DNA of 64,000 bases. Source: Thiocapsa sp. (lineage in GTDB: Bacteria > Pseudomonadota > Gammaproteobacteria > Chromatiales > Chromatiaceae). A program made the position numbers and the translations under genes. The notes beneath the pieces are model-generated. The model searched no databases. It was not told where the DNA came from and saw only the letters and a list, made by a program, of their open reading frames with translations. Positions 48,977-56,804 of this stretch are shown here, one piece after another. Numbering within the stretch: position 1 is the first letter of the stretch; the number at the start of each line of letters is the position of its first letter. Location: NCBI RefSeq assembly GCF_018399035.1, contig NZ_CP073760.1:1674001-1738000 (forward strand), read 5' to 3'.

Positions 48977-50716
48977 TCAATGTCTGCGCGAGGGTGCGGG
49001 AGCGACATCCTGCTCAAGCTGCGCCCGGACGTCCTCGCCCGACACGCCGGGGCGTGCTGCAGTCAAGGGCCGTTGACGCTCCTCCTTGAGAACCTCGTCG
49101 CCGATGCGCGTCAAGGCACCGATGAACTCGGCTGCAATCCCGTCGGGCGGGATACCGCGCAGGAAAGGATCGACGCTGAGTCGCTGGAGGTAGGTGAAGT
49201 GCTCCCGATCGCGCCAACGCTCCACCAACGTACCTTTGCTGATAGTTGGGTGTGCCGCAATCGTTTCAAGCAGTTGCACCAAGATCGCGGCACCTGGATT
49301 GGCCGAGCGCCGCCAGTCGTCGGGGGCTTCGGCAACCTCGCCCGCGAGCTCCGGATGATCGAGCAGCAAGGCGATGGCCTGTGCGATCAGGCTCGGCCGG
49401 GTGGGATGCGCCGTGCGCGCACGTGCGCGCGCGCGGGCGGGCGGCCGCTGCGACGGCGTCGGCAATCCAGCCAGCGCGGCCATGCGGCCGGTCAGCATGT
49501 CGCGGTAGATCCCGGGCGGTACCGTCTGTATCAACGGCTGCGCCAAGATGGAAAAACGCGCACGCCCGTCGATGCTGGTCATGTCGACCTGATCGCAGAG
49601 CTGCTCGAACAGAAACTCAGAGAGCGGTTGAGCCTCCGTCATGCGTGCACGGAAGGCATCGGCGCCCTCGGCCCGGATCAGGCTGTCCGGATCCTCCCCG
49701 TCGGGCAAGAACAAAAAACGAATCGACTGGCGGCCGGTCGCCGAGGGCAGCGTGCTCTCCAATGCCTTCCAGGCCGCGGCGCGCCCCGCACGATCGCCGT
49801 CGAAGCAGAACACGATCTCGGGGGTCGTGCGCGAAAGCAGCTGGAGATGCTCCGCGGTTGTCGCCGTGCCGAGGGTCGCAACGACGTTGGTCACCCCGAA
49901 CTGCGCCAGGGCGATGACATCCATGTAGCCCTCGACGACGAGGACCGAATCGAGCTTGCGACTGGCCTTCTGTGCCTCGAACAGACCGTAGAGCTCGCGA
50001 CCCTTGTGGAAGATCGGGGTCTCGGGCGAGTTGAGGTATTTCGGCTTGCCCTCGCCGAGCAGCCGCCCGCCGAAACCGATCACACGGCCGCGTCGATCGC
50101 GGATCGGGAAGATGATCCGATCACGGAAGCGGTCGCGTCGTCGCCCCTCCTCGTCATAGATCAGCCCGCAGGCCAGCAGGCGCTCGCGCTCCGACGGGCT
50201 CGCGCCGAGGCGCGACAGAAGCAGGCGACCCTCGGGCGGTGCAAAACCCAGCCCGTAATGCGACGCCACCTCGCCGGTGAGACCGCGCCCTTTGAGATAG
50301 TCGACGGCGCGCCGGGCGTCGGGATGGACCCGCAATTGCTCGCGATAGAGCTCGGCCGCCTGCGCGTGAAGGGTGTACAGCGGCCCGTGATCGGGGCCGG
50401 GCCGACCGGCGTCGACCCCGTCGGGCACCGCCAATCCGGCACGCTGCGCCAGCTCGTCGATGGCTTCGCGAAAGTCGAGGCGGTCGTATTCCATCAGGAA
50501 GCCGATCGCCGTGCCGTGGGCGCCGCAGCCGAAACAGTGATAGAACTGCTTGTCCTGGCTGACGGTGAAGGACGGGGTTTTCTCGTCGTGGAAGGGGCAG
50601 CGGGCCTGGTAGTCTTTCCCGGCCTTGCGCAGCTGAATCCGCGTGCCGACGAGGTCGACGATGTCGGTTCGCGTGAGAAGCTCGTCGATGAACTCGGGGG
50701 GGATGCGACCGGCCAT
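48977..50716 (-). CDS. dnaG: DNA primase
   Basis: 579 residues from the ATG at 50716 (another at 50728). The zinc-binding CHC2 domain is at the N-terminus (CPFHDEKTPSFTVSQDKQFYHCFGCGAHG), followed by the TOPRIM catalytic core (LVVEGYMDVIALAQFGVTNVVATLGTA, then FCFDGDRAGRAAAWKALE) and a C-terminal helicase-interaction region. It makes RNA primers at the replication fork. Gene order rpsU-yqeY-dnaG-rpoD on one strand is the classic macromolecular synthesis operon. Confidence 0.97.
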   Translation of the reverse strand: MAGRIPPEFIDELLTRTDIVDLVGTRIQLRKAGKDYQARCPFHDEKTPSFTVSQDKQFYHCFGCGAHGTAIGFLMEYDRLDFREAIDELAQRAGLAVPDGVDAGRPGPDHGPLYTLHAQAAELYREQLRVHPDARRAVDYLKGRGLTGEVASHYGLGFAPPEGRLLLSRLGASPSERERLLACGLIYDEEGRRRDRFRDRIIFPIRDRRGRVIGFGGRLLGEGKPKYLNSPETPIFHKGRELYGLFEAQKASRKLDSVLVVEGYMDVIALAQFGVTNVVATLGTATTAEHLQLLSRTTPEIVFCFDGDRAGRAAAWKALESTLPSATGRQSIRFLFLPDGEDPDSLIRAEGADAFRARMTEAQPLSEFLFEQLCDQVDMTSIDGRARFSILAQPLIQTVPPGIYRDMLTGRMAALAGLPTPSQRPPARARARARTAHPTRPSLIAQAIALLLDHPELAGEVAEAPDDWRRSANPGAAILVQLLETIAAHPTISKGTLVERWRDREHFTYLQRLSVDPFLRGIPPDGIAAEFIGALTRIGDEVLKEERQRPLTAARPGVSGEDVRAQLEQDVAPAPSRRH

Positions 50717-50751
50717 GTGCCTCGGCAAAGCGTTGAGCGACGACGCCGGAG

Positions 50752-51195
50752 TCAGCCTCCGAGGCGCTGTTTGACGCGGGCGCTGACGCTGCCCATATCG
50801 GCCCGGCCTTGAATCTGCGGCTTCAACAGGCCCATGACCTTGCCCATGTCGCTCATCGCGCTCGCCTGCGAGGACGCCATCGCCGCGTCGATCAGGGACG
50901 TCAGCTCCTCGTCGGTGAGGGCGCGCGGGAGATACGACTGGATGACCTCGACCTCGAAGCGCTCGATCTCGGCGAGATCTTCACGGCCGGCACCGCTGTA
51001 CTGACTGATCGAGTCGCGACGCTGCTTGACCATCTTGTCGAGGACGGCCAGGACCTGAGCGTCGTCGAGCTCGATGCGCTCGTCGATCTCGCGCTGCTTG
51101 ATGGCCGCGAGCATCAACCGGATCACCCCGAGCCGAGTCTTGTCGCCCGCCTTCATGGCGGTCTTCATATCACTTTGGATTTGAAGTTTGAGCAT
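50752..51195 (-). CDS. YqeY/GatB-like family protein
   Basis: 147 residues. The family pattern is present: IQSDMKTAMKAGDKTRLGVIRLMLAAIKQREIDER, ISQYSGAGREDLAEIERFEVEVIQSYLP, then a C-terminal MGLLKPQIQGRADMGSVSARVKQRL. YqeY resembles the tail domain of GatB, which contacts tRNA, but its own function is not settled. It sits between rpsU and dnaG as in many gammaproteobacteria, ending 36 bp before the dnaG start. Confidence 0.93.
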   Translation of the reverse strand: MLKLQIQSDMKTAMKAGDKTRLGVIRLMLAAIKQREIDERIELDDAQVLAVLDKMVKQRRDSISQYSGAGREDLAEIERFEVEVIQSYLPRALTDEELTSLIDAAMASSQASAMSDMGKVMGLLKPQIQGRADMGSVSARVKQRLGG

Positions 51196-51300
51196 GATGA
51201 AGCGTCGAAACCGCAGCGGTACGAAAAGAAAGACTTGCGACCTCGTCGCAATGCGAGCAGCGGCCCCGACGAACGCGGGACCGACATCGAGGATCCGACC

Positions 51301-51516
51301 TTAGTACGGACGCTCCCAGCGACGCGACTCACGCTGCAACTTCTTCTGATGCCGCTTCACCGCAGCCGCCTTCTTGCGCTTGCGCTCGGACGTCGGCTTT
51401 TCGTAAAACTCGCGACGACGGACCTCGGCGAGCACACCTGCTTTTTCGCAGGACCGCTTGAAACGCCGCATTGCGACTTCGAAAGGCTCGTTCTCTTTGA
51501 CACGCACGCTGGGCAT
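51301..51516 (-). CDS. rpsU: Small ribosomal subunit protein bS21
   Basis: 71 residues: [27 protein letters not shown] to [10 protein letters not shown], the full S21 sequence, strongly basic at the C-terminus. First gene of the operon; its promoter should be in the 51517-51683 interval. A 105-bp gap with GACGAACGCGGG-rich sequence separates it from yqeY and could hold a transcript-processing or attenuation site as in E. coli, not proven here. Confidence 0.97.
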   Translation of the reverse strand: MPSVRVKENEPFEVAMRRFKRSCEKAGVLAEVRRREFYEKPTSERKRKKAAAVKRHQKKLQRESRRWERPY

Positions 51517-51683
51517 GGATAATCCCTAAGGTTGGCTCCGGACAAGGGCGGATGGTCGAAGTTAAGCGCCGGGATTTTAGCGGAATCCATCGGGTGATTG
51601 CAAAGATTTCCGCATGATGCTCGAAATCGCTCGAGCGGGGGGTGGAAACGATCGGGCGATCGCCCTATACTTCGCGGCTCCGC

Positions 51684-51759
<76 letters not shown>

Positions 51760-51773
51760 AACACTCTACGACA

Positions 51774-51810
51774 ACAGCAAAAGCCGGCACGATGCCGGCT
51801 TTTGCTGTTT
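51774..51810 (+). terminator. Rho-independent terminator after tRNA-Thr
   Basis: Stem AACAGCAAAAGCCGGC pairs with GCCGGCTTTTGCTGTT across an ACGAT loop, 14 bp after the tRNA 3' end. The long perfect stem with a TTTT tract in the descending arm fits an intrinsic terminator. Confidence 0.85.
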
Positions 51811-52015
51811 CTGCCGCGGCCAAGCGTCGTTTCCGAAGCCTCGCACCGATGCCGTGCTGGCTTGCCGTCCTCGACACATGCCCCCACACGCAGAAGCTGG
51901 CCGCGGGTTTCGGGGTGTGGCACGCTTGGCCTCAAGCGCGGTGCCGACGGGCGTGGCTCGGAGTCCGAATGTGTGTCGCCCGAGGTGTCCCTGTTCTCTG
52001 CCCGAGGGGTTTGCC

Positions 52016-53137
52016 GTGAACCTGCGTCCCATCACTTTGATTCTTTCAATGACCGCCGTCGCCGTGCTTCAGGTCGGTTGCGCCGGTAGCCCGAGAACCG
52101 GAACCTTCGACCCCCAAGTCGAAGCCTTTCAGGTCGGGGACCGTCCGCAGATGGTGTTCCCCGGCGCGTCCCGCGCGGAGGTGAAGGCGTTGGCGATGGG
52201 TTCGGCGAGGAGCCGGGCTTGGATCATTGCCGAGACGACGGACGATCGCGTGGTGGCTCGGCGTCCGCTCGATCCGGGCTCACCTCTCGCGCGTGATCTC
52301 GGCTCCGCAGCGGCCACGGCCGCGCCCGGCAGTCTCGTCGAGGTCACCTCCTACTTCCTCGATGACCGCGGCAGCGTCAAGGTTGCCTTGGACGCGGCGC
52401 TCGTCTCGACGACGCCGGACGGACGACCGACGCGCACCGACGTCACCGAGGCATTCCGCACGTCATTGGACGAATCCCTTCGCTCGCTCCACTCGACCTG
52501 GTCGCGCGATCGCGCCCGGGTTGCACGGGCGGCGCCGCCCTCGGGTGCTGCACGGGCCGGCGAAACGCGTGACTCGGGCAGCGCAGATGGCACGGCGCTC
52601 GCCGATACCGGCACGAGCCCTCCGGCAACCCGGGCCGACGAGACGACCGCAACCCCGCCGGTGGCTGCGGCGATGTCCAGCCAAACGCCCGCCGCAGCGA
52701 CTCCCGCGCCGCGTGCATTCGAGCAGACCTCTCCGCCTGCACCGACACCTGTCGCCGGCACACCCGCGAGGCCGGCTCCGGAGCCGCGCAGGTCCACAAG
52801 CGGCCCTGCCCCCATCATCGACACCAGACCGACCCTCACGCGGACCCAGCCCGTTGCCGTCACGCAACCCATGTCGCTCCCCGAGCCGCTCGCCCAACCT
52901 GCCGTCGAGACGATTCCGAACAGCGAGAACATGATGGCGCTCTCGCCGTCGTCCGGGAGCGTCAGCTGGTCCTACTACGCGGAACAATATGCACGGCTTC
53001 GGGGCTGCAATGTCGAGCCGAGCGGGTCGATCCTCATCGACTCGCGCAGCGACGGAGAGGTCCACAAGGTGCCGTGCGCGGGTGCCGACAGCGTCTTGGT
53101 GCAATGCCGAGACGGCGACTGCCGCGGTCTTCTGTAG
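52016..53137 (+). CDS. Probable lipoprotein with Pro/Ala-rich linker and four-cysteine C-terminal domain
   Basis: 373 residues from the GTG at 52016, with GAGGGG upstream. A hydrophobic leader ending VLQVGCAGS suggests a lipoprotein. Then come a folded N-terminal domain (MVFPGASRAEVKALAMGSARSRAWIIAE to SLHSTWSRDRARV), a long Ala/Pro/Thr-rich linker (about residues 165-310) and a C-terminal module SYYAEQYARLRGC ... VPCAGADSVLVQCRDGDC. The protein is a paralogue of the next gene. Family not recognised; location outside the cytoplasm is inferred from the leader and cysteines. Confidence 0.75.
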   Translation: MNLRPITLILSMTAVAVLQVGCAGSPRTGTFDPQVEAFQVGDRPQMVFPGASRAEVKALAMGSARSRAWIIAETTDDRVVARRPLDPGSPLARDLGSAAATAAPGSLVEVTSYFLDDRGSVKVALDAALVSTTPDGRPTRTDVTEAFRTSLDESLRSLHSTWSRDRARVARAAPPSGAARAGETRDSGSADGTALADTGTSPPATRADETTATPPVAAAMSSQTPAAATPAPRAFEQTSPPAPTPVAGTPARPAPEPRRSTSGPAPIIDTRPTLTRTQPVAVTQPMSLPEPLAQPAVETIPNSENMMALSPSSGSVSWSYYAEQYARLRGCNVEPSGSILIDSRSDGEVHKVPCAGADSVLVQCRDGDCRGLL

Positions 53138-53188
53138 CTGCCGCGATGAGAATCGCGCGTCCGCAGGGCACCGACTGACGGCCTCGCC

Positions 53189-53968
53189 ATGGATGCTTCG
53201 CGCCCATCGCCCGGACGGCCGATCGGATTCGGCACCCGTCGGCGAATGCCACCTTGCACGACACTGCGATCGCTCCCTGCGCGGATCGTGCGAATCGTCC
53301 CGGTCGCGCTCGGGGTGCTCGCGTTCGAGCTCGTCGCCGCAGCACCTGCGCCCGGCGTCCTCTTGTACGGGGCAACCCCGGAGCAGGCCAGAGACTTCGC
53401 GATTGCCTCGGCATACAGGCGCGGGTGGACGATTCCCGCGGTCGGCGAGACGACCGTCGAGATCGAGCAGATCCTCGAGGAGAGCGACCCCGACGACCCT
53501 CGCGCACCGCGGCGACTGATCCGCATCTCGGCCCTCTTCGTCCCCGAAGACCCCGGAACACGTGTCTTGTTGCGCGCGCGCGAGGTCCAAACATCGGCGA
53601 CAGGTGAAGAGTGGTCGACGGATGTGACCGAACGCTATGCCGAGAATCTCGGCAACGCCTTGAGCGCGCTCAGGAGCAAGTGGGACGAACACCGCGATAC
53701 CGGCGCGAGCAGGACTCGGGAGTCCGCCCGAGCACCGGCTGCCCTCGACGAATCGATCGACGGGGCGACGCAGACGGGCGTTGGGCCGGTCGGCACCTGG
53801 GCCTACGATGCGGAGCGCTACGCCGAGAGCCGCGGCTGCGAACTGACGGACGCGAAAACCCGCCTCGAAGCCTCGGGGCCCGAGTGGGAGCAGCATCGCG
53901 TCCAGTGCCGAGACGGCCGTTCGCTGCAGGTGCATTGCCGCCTCGGCGACTGCACCACCCGACGATGA
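53189..53968 (+). CDS. Secreted paralogue of the preceding protein
   Basis: 259 residues from 53189, or 240 from the ATG at 53246, which starts closer to the hydrophobic segment (VRIVPVALGVLAFELVAAAP). The N-terminal domain shares the pattern of the upstream gene (LLYGATPEQARDFAIASAYRRGWTIPAV to LSALRSKWDEHR), the linker is much shorter, and the C-terminal module AYDAERYAESRGC ... HRVQCRDGRSLQVHCRLGDC aligns with four cysteines in the same spacing class. A tandem duplication is evident. Function unknown. Confidence 0.75.
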   Translation: MDASRPSPGRPIGFGTRRRMPPCTTLRSLPARIVRIVPVALGVLAFELVAAAPAPGVLLYGATPEQARDFAIASAYRRGWTIPAVGETTVEIEQILEESDPDDPRAPRRLIRISALFVPEDPGTRVLLRAREVQTSATGEEWSTDVTERYAENLGNALSALRSKWDEHRDTGASRTRESARAPAALDESIDGATQTGVGPVGTWAYDAERYAESRGCELTDAKTRLEASGPEWEQHRVQCRDGRSLQVHCRLGDCTTRR

Positions 53969-54064
53969 CGATGCGCGACCTCGAAGCCTTGCGCTTGCCC
54001 GGCCCGCTCGAACCGGATCGGCTCGAAGCCGCACGCCTGGCGCCGCGACGCCTGGCGCCGATCT

Positions 54065-54193
54065 TCAGTCCGGCGGCGGAGGGTCGTCTTCGTTGGACGA
54101 GCGACTGTCCCTTCCGGCCAGAAAAAGTGCCGCGACGCCGATTGCGGTCAGCAGCAGAAGGGAGATTGCAATGAGGCTGCCCGCGAGATCCAT
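54065..54193 (-). CDS. Small single-pass membrane protein (42 aa)
   Basis: On the minus strand from the ATG at 54193: MDLAGSLIAISLLLLTAIG, then VAALFLAGRDSRSSNEDD and a poly-proline/aspartate end. One strong transmembrane helix and an acidic tail, with GGAGGAAAG about 13 bases before the start, make this a credible small protein. It is divergent from trkH (ATG 54289). A plus-strand frame over the same bases (53965-54174) is arginine-rich and less convincing. Function unknown; a link to TrkH is only positional. Confidence 0.5.
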   Translation of the reverse strand: MDLAGSLIAISLLLLTAIGVAALFLAGRDSRSSNEDDPPPPD

Positions 54194-54288
54194 CGTAGGT
54201 GTCTTTCCTCCGGTGTCGGAGCGCCCCCCTCGAGAGGGGTTCGCGCCGTGATTGCCGACCGCGGCCGAGCGATGCGCCCGAGAGCGCG

Positions 54289-55740
54289 ATGAAATTCTTC
54301 GCCGTTCAAAAGGTCGTCGGCCTGCTCTTGACGCTGTTCAGCTTCACGATGCTTCCGCCCGTCGTGGTCGGGTTGATCTACCGCGACGGGGAGATTTGGC
54401 CGTTCCTGGCCGCCTTTCTGCTGATCCTCGGCGTCGGCTTGATGACCTTTCTCCCGGTCATGCGGCTTCGACAAGAGCTGCGCATCCGGGACGGATTCCT
54501 TGTCGTGGTGCTGTTTTGGACCGGGCTCGGGTTGGCCGGTTCATTGCCTTTCGTGCTGGCCGAGGTGCCCCGACTCTCGGTGACGGACGCGATCTTCGAG
54601 TCCATGTCCGGTCTCACCACGACCGGCGCGACCGTCATCGTCGGGCTCGACCACATGCCCAAAGCCATCCTCTTCTACCGTCAACAACTCCAATGGTTGG
54701 GCGGCATGGGGATCATCGTGCTCGCGGTGGCGGTCTTGCCGATGCTCGGCATCGGCGGCATGCAGCTTTTTCGTGCCGAGATGCCCGGCCCGGTGAAGGA
54801 CGCCAAGCTCACGCCCAGGATTACCGAGACCGCCAAGGCACTCTGGTACATCTACGTCGCGATGACCGTCGCCTGCACGCTCGCCTATTGGGGTGCCGGC
54901 ATGACCTTCTTCGATGCGATCGGCCACGCCTTCTCCACCGTGGCCATCGGCGGCTTCTCGACCCACGACGCCAGTATGGGCTATTTCAACAGCACGCTGA
55001 TCGAGATGATCGCCGTGCTCTTCATGCTCATCGCGGCCATGAGCTTCGCCTTGCATTTCGTCGCCTTTCATCGACTTGATCTCGGCGTCTATCGGCGCGA
55101 CAGCGAGCTGCGTTTTTTTCTGCTCATCATGGTGACCGTGATCGCAGTCACGACGCTGGCCCTCTTTTACACCGACACCTATATCACCTGGGACGACGCC
55201 TTCACCCACGGCCTGTTCCAGGCGGTCTCGATCGGGACGACGGCCGGGTTCACCACCGCGGAGTTCTTTTACTGGCCGCCGTTCATCGAGATCCTGCTGC
55301 TGTTTGCGAGCTTCATCGGCGGCTGTGCCGGCTCGACCGCCGGCGGCATCAAGGTCATCCGCTTTCTCCTGCTCATCAAGCAGGGGATCCGCGAGATCGA
55401 GCGCCTCATCCACCCCAGCGCCCAGATCCCCGTACGCGTCGGCGGCAAGAGCGTCAACCACCGCGTCGTCGATGCCGTCTGGGGATTCTTCTCGCTCTAT
55501 GTCGCGAGCTTCATCATCATGTACCTGCTGCTCGCCGCGACCGGCCTGGATCTGCTCACGTCCTTCTCCGCGGTCGCCGCCTGCATCAACAACCTCGGGC
55601 CAGGGCTGGCCCAGGTGGGGCCCCATTACGCGGACCTGCACGACCCGGCGAAGTGGATCCTCTGCGTGGCCATGCTGCTTGGGCGCTTGGAGATCTTTAC
55701 GCTTCTGGTCCTCTTGACGCCCGCCTTCTGGCAGCGCTGA
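54289..55740 (+). CDS. trkH: TrkH-type potassium uptake protein
   Basis: 483 residues from the ATG at 54289. Four pore-like repeats typical of TrkH/KtrB can be seen: MSGLTTTGATVIVG, FSTVAIGGFSTHD, VSIGTTAGFTTAEF and AACINNLGPGLAQVG, each with the selectivity glycine, separated by membrane helices (for example LLLTLFSFTMLPPVVVGLIY, WLGGMGIIVLAVAVLPMLG). It imports potassium across the inner membrane, normally with the NAD-binding TrkA, which is not in this window. A start at 54199 would add 30 residues without membrane pattern. Confidence 0.95.
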   Translation: MKFFAVQKVVGLLLTLFSFTMLPPVVVGLIYRDGEIWPFLAAFLLILGVGLMTFLPVMRLRQELRIRDGFLVVVLFWTGLGLAGSLPFVLAEVPRLSVTDAIFESMSGLTTTGATVIVGLDHMPKAILFYRQQLQWLGGMGIIVLAVAVLPMLGIGGMQLFRAEMPGPVKDAKLTPRITETAKALWYIYVAMTVACTLAYWGAGMTFFDAIGHAFSTVAIGGFSTHDASMGYFNSTLIEMIAVLFMLIAAMSFALHFVAFHRLDLGVYRRDSELRFFLLIMVTVIAVTTLALFYTDTYITWDDAFTHGLFQAVSIGTTAGFTTAEFFYWPPFIEILLLFASFIGGCAGSTAGGIKVIRFLLLIKQGIREIERLIHPSAQIPVRVGGKSVNHRVVDAVWGFFSLYVASFIIMYLLLAATGLDLLTSFSAVAACINNLGPGLAQVGPHYADLHDPAKWILCVAMLLGRLEIFTLLVLLTPAFWQR

Positions 55741-55848
55741 GTCGACGCGGCAGGACCTCCGAGCTGATGCGCTGCGCGCCGGGTACCGACTCAAGGGTTC
55801 GGCACGGATCTGGCGTGTATTCACCAACAGACACAGCGGAACGACACC

Positions 55849-56178
55849 ATGAGCATCGTCGACAACCTCGAAGCCATGCTGAAGCGCGGCCAGGATTCGG
55901 CCCTGCTGCGGTACAGCCTGGGTGGCGAATATCTCAAGACGGACCGGACCGAGCAGGCACTCGGTCATCTCGGCGAGGCCGTGCGTCTCGACCCCGGCTA
56001 TTCCGCCGCCTGGAAGCTCTACGGCAAAGCGCTCTCGGCGCTCGGGCGCCATGCCGAGGCCATTGATGCGCTCGATCGAGGCATCGAGGTCGCCGAGGCC
56101 AAAGGCGACATCCAGGCCGCAAAGGAGATGAGGGTCTTTCGAAAGCGCGCCGAGCGCGCACTCGCGGACGCCGGCTGA
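55849..56178 (+). CDS. Small tetratricopeptide-repeat protein
   Basis: 109 residues made of about three TPR-like helix pairs: SALLRYSLGGEYLKTDRTEQALGHLGEAVRLDPGYSAAWKLYGKALSALGRHAEAIDALDRGIEVAEAKGDIQAAKEM. W-x-x-YGKAL, G-R-x-x-EAI and the P at the end of each unit match the TPR consensus. It is a likely protein-protein interaction adaptor in the cytoplasm; there is no signal peptide. The partner is not evident from the neighbours. Confidence 0.82.
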   Translation: MSIVDNLEAMLKRGQDSALLRYSLGGEYLKTDRTEQALGHLGEAVRLDPGYSAAWKLYGKALSALGRHAEAIDALDRGIEVAEAKGDIQAAKEMRVFRKRAERALADAG

Positions 56179-56292
56179 GGTGCGTCCTCGCGGATCGCGT
56201 CGAGAAGCGCTCGAGCAGGGAGCTTGCCTGCTTTCGGCGCCCGGATATAATGACCTGCATAAGCATCCATCGATATACTTCGGAGAAGCACG

Positions 56293-56550
56293 ATGCCGAC
56301 CTATGATTACCGCTGCGAAGCCAACGACCGCGTCCTCGAGGTCAACCACCGCATGAGCGAGAGCCTCGCGAGCTGGGGCGAATTGTGCGCCCGCACGGGC
56401 ACCGCACTCGGCGATACCCCGGCCGATGCGCCCGTGCATCGTCTCGCGACCGGCGGAAACGTCATCTCGAGCAGAAGTCTCGGCAGCGGCAACGCCCCGG
56501 CCTGCGCGAGCGGAGCCTGCTGTCCGGGTGGGATGTGCGGCCTCAACTAA
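56293..56550 (+). CDS. FmdB-like small protein with degenerate zinc ribbon and Cys-rich tail
   Basis: 85 residues with GGAG eight bases before the ATG. MPTYDYRCEANDRVLEVNHRMSE follows the opening of FmdB/zinc-ribbon regulators, but the first CxxC is reduced to CEAN and the second pair to LCARTG, so a normal ribbon cannot form. The tail CASGACCPGGMCG is rich in cysteines and may bind metal instead. Its TAA stop is the first three bases of a TAAACCGCG repeat element. Function unknown; regulation of nearby genes is not supported by anything visible. Confidence 0.72.
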   Translation: MPTYDYRCEANDRVLEVNHRMSESLASWGELCARTGTALGDTPADAPVHRLATGGNVISSRSLGSGNAPACASGACCPGGMCGLN

Positions 56551-56697
56551 ACCGCGTCCAGAGCGAGATGCTCACTTTCGAGTGAGCTCGACGTGTGGTG
56601 TGTGAACGGCCCTTAAACCGCGTCCAGAGCGAGATGCTCACTTTCGAGTGAGCTCGAAGTTTGGTGCATCCGCGGCCCTTAGCGGGGACGCGGTTTA
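56548..56697. repeat. Composite inverted-repeat element with TAAACCGCGTCC ends
   Basis: TAAACCGCGTCC at 56548 and its inverted copy GGACGCGGTTTA ending at 56697 bound a 150-bp element. Inside, a 66-bp unit is tandemly duplicated (starts 56548 and 56614), each with hairpin GCTCACT-TTCG-AGTGAGC, a UUCG-type tetraloop if transcribed. The structure resembles a MITE or REP-like element; it starts on the stop codon of the FmdB-like gene. Confidence 0.8.
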
Positions 56698-56718
56698 GAA
56701 ATTCATATTTTTAATATC

Positions 56719-56804
56719 TTAAACCGCGCCGTCTCCAGCGGTCGTCAAATCCGCCGGGCCGATCCCATCCTAAAACATCCCATACCGCACCGAGCGCGGT
56801 TTAA
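56719..56804. repeat. MITE-like repeat, copy 1 (TTAAACCGCGC termini)
   Basis: TTAAACCGCGC (56719-56729) and GCGCGGTTTAA (56794-56804) are perfect 11-bp terminal inverted repeats. The last 23 bases before the right end match copy 2 (62064-62086) at 22 positions. Its right end supplies the TAA stop of the leftward protease gene. Confidence 0.8.

Noticed and set aside
53965..54174. Plus-strand frame overlapping the end of the secreted paralogue by ATGA (69 codons).
   Set aside because: Arginine- and proline-rich without domain pattern; the opposite strand gives a better small membrane protein with a ribosome-binding site.
54541..56439. A 632-codon minus-strand frame opposite trkH and the TPR gene.
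   Set aside because: Low-complexity Asp/Glu/Arg composition typical of an antisense GC-rich frame; trkH is unambiguous.
56614..56679. Tandem 66-bp repeat considered as a small RNA gene.
   Set aside because: No promoter or terminator context; it is better explained as an internal duplication within the TAAACCGCGTCC-bounded element.
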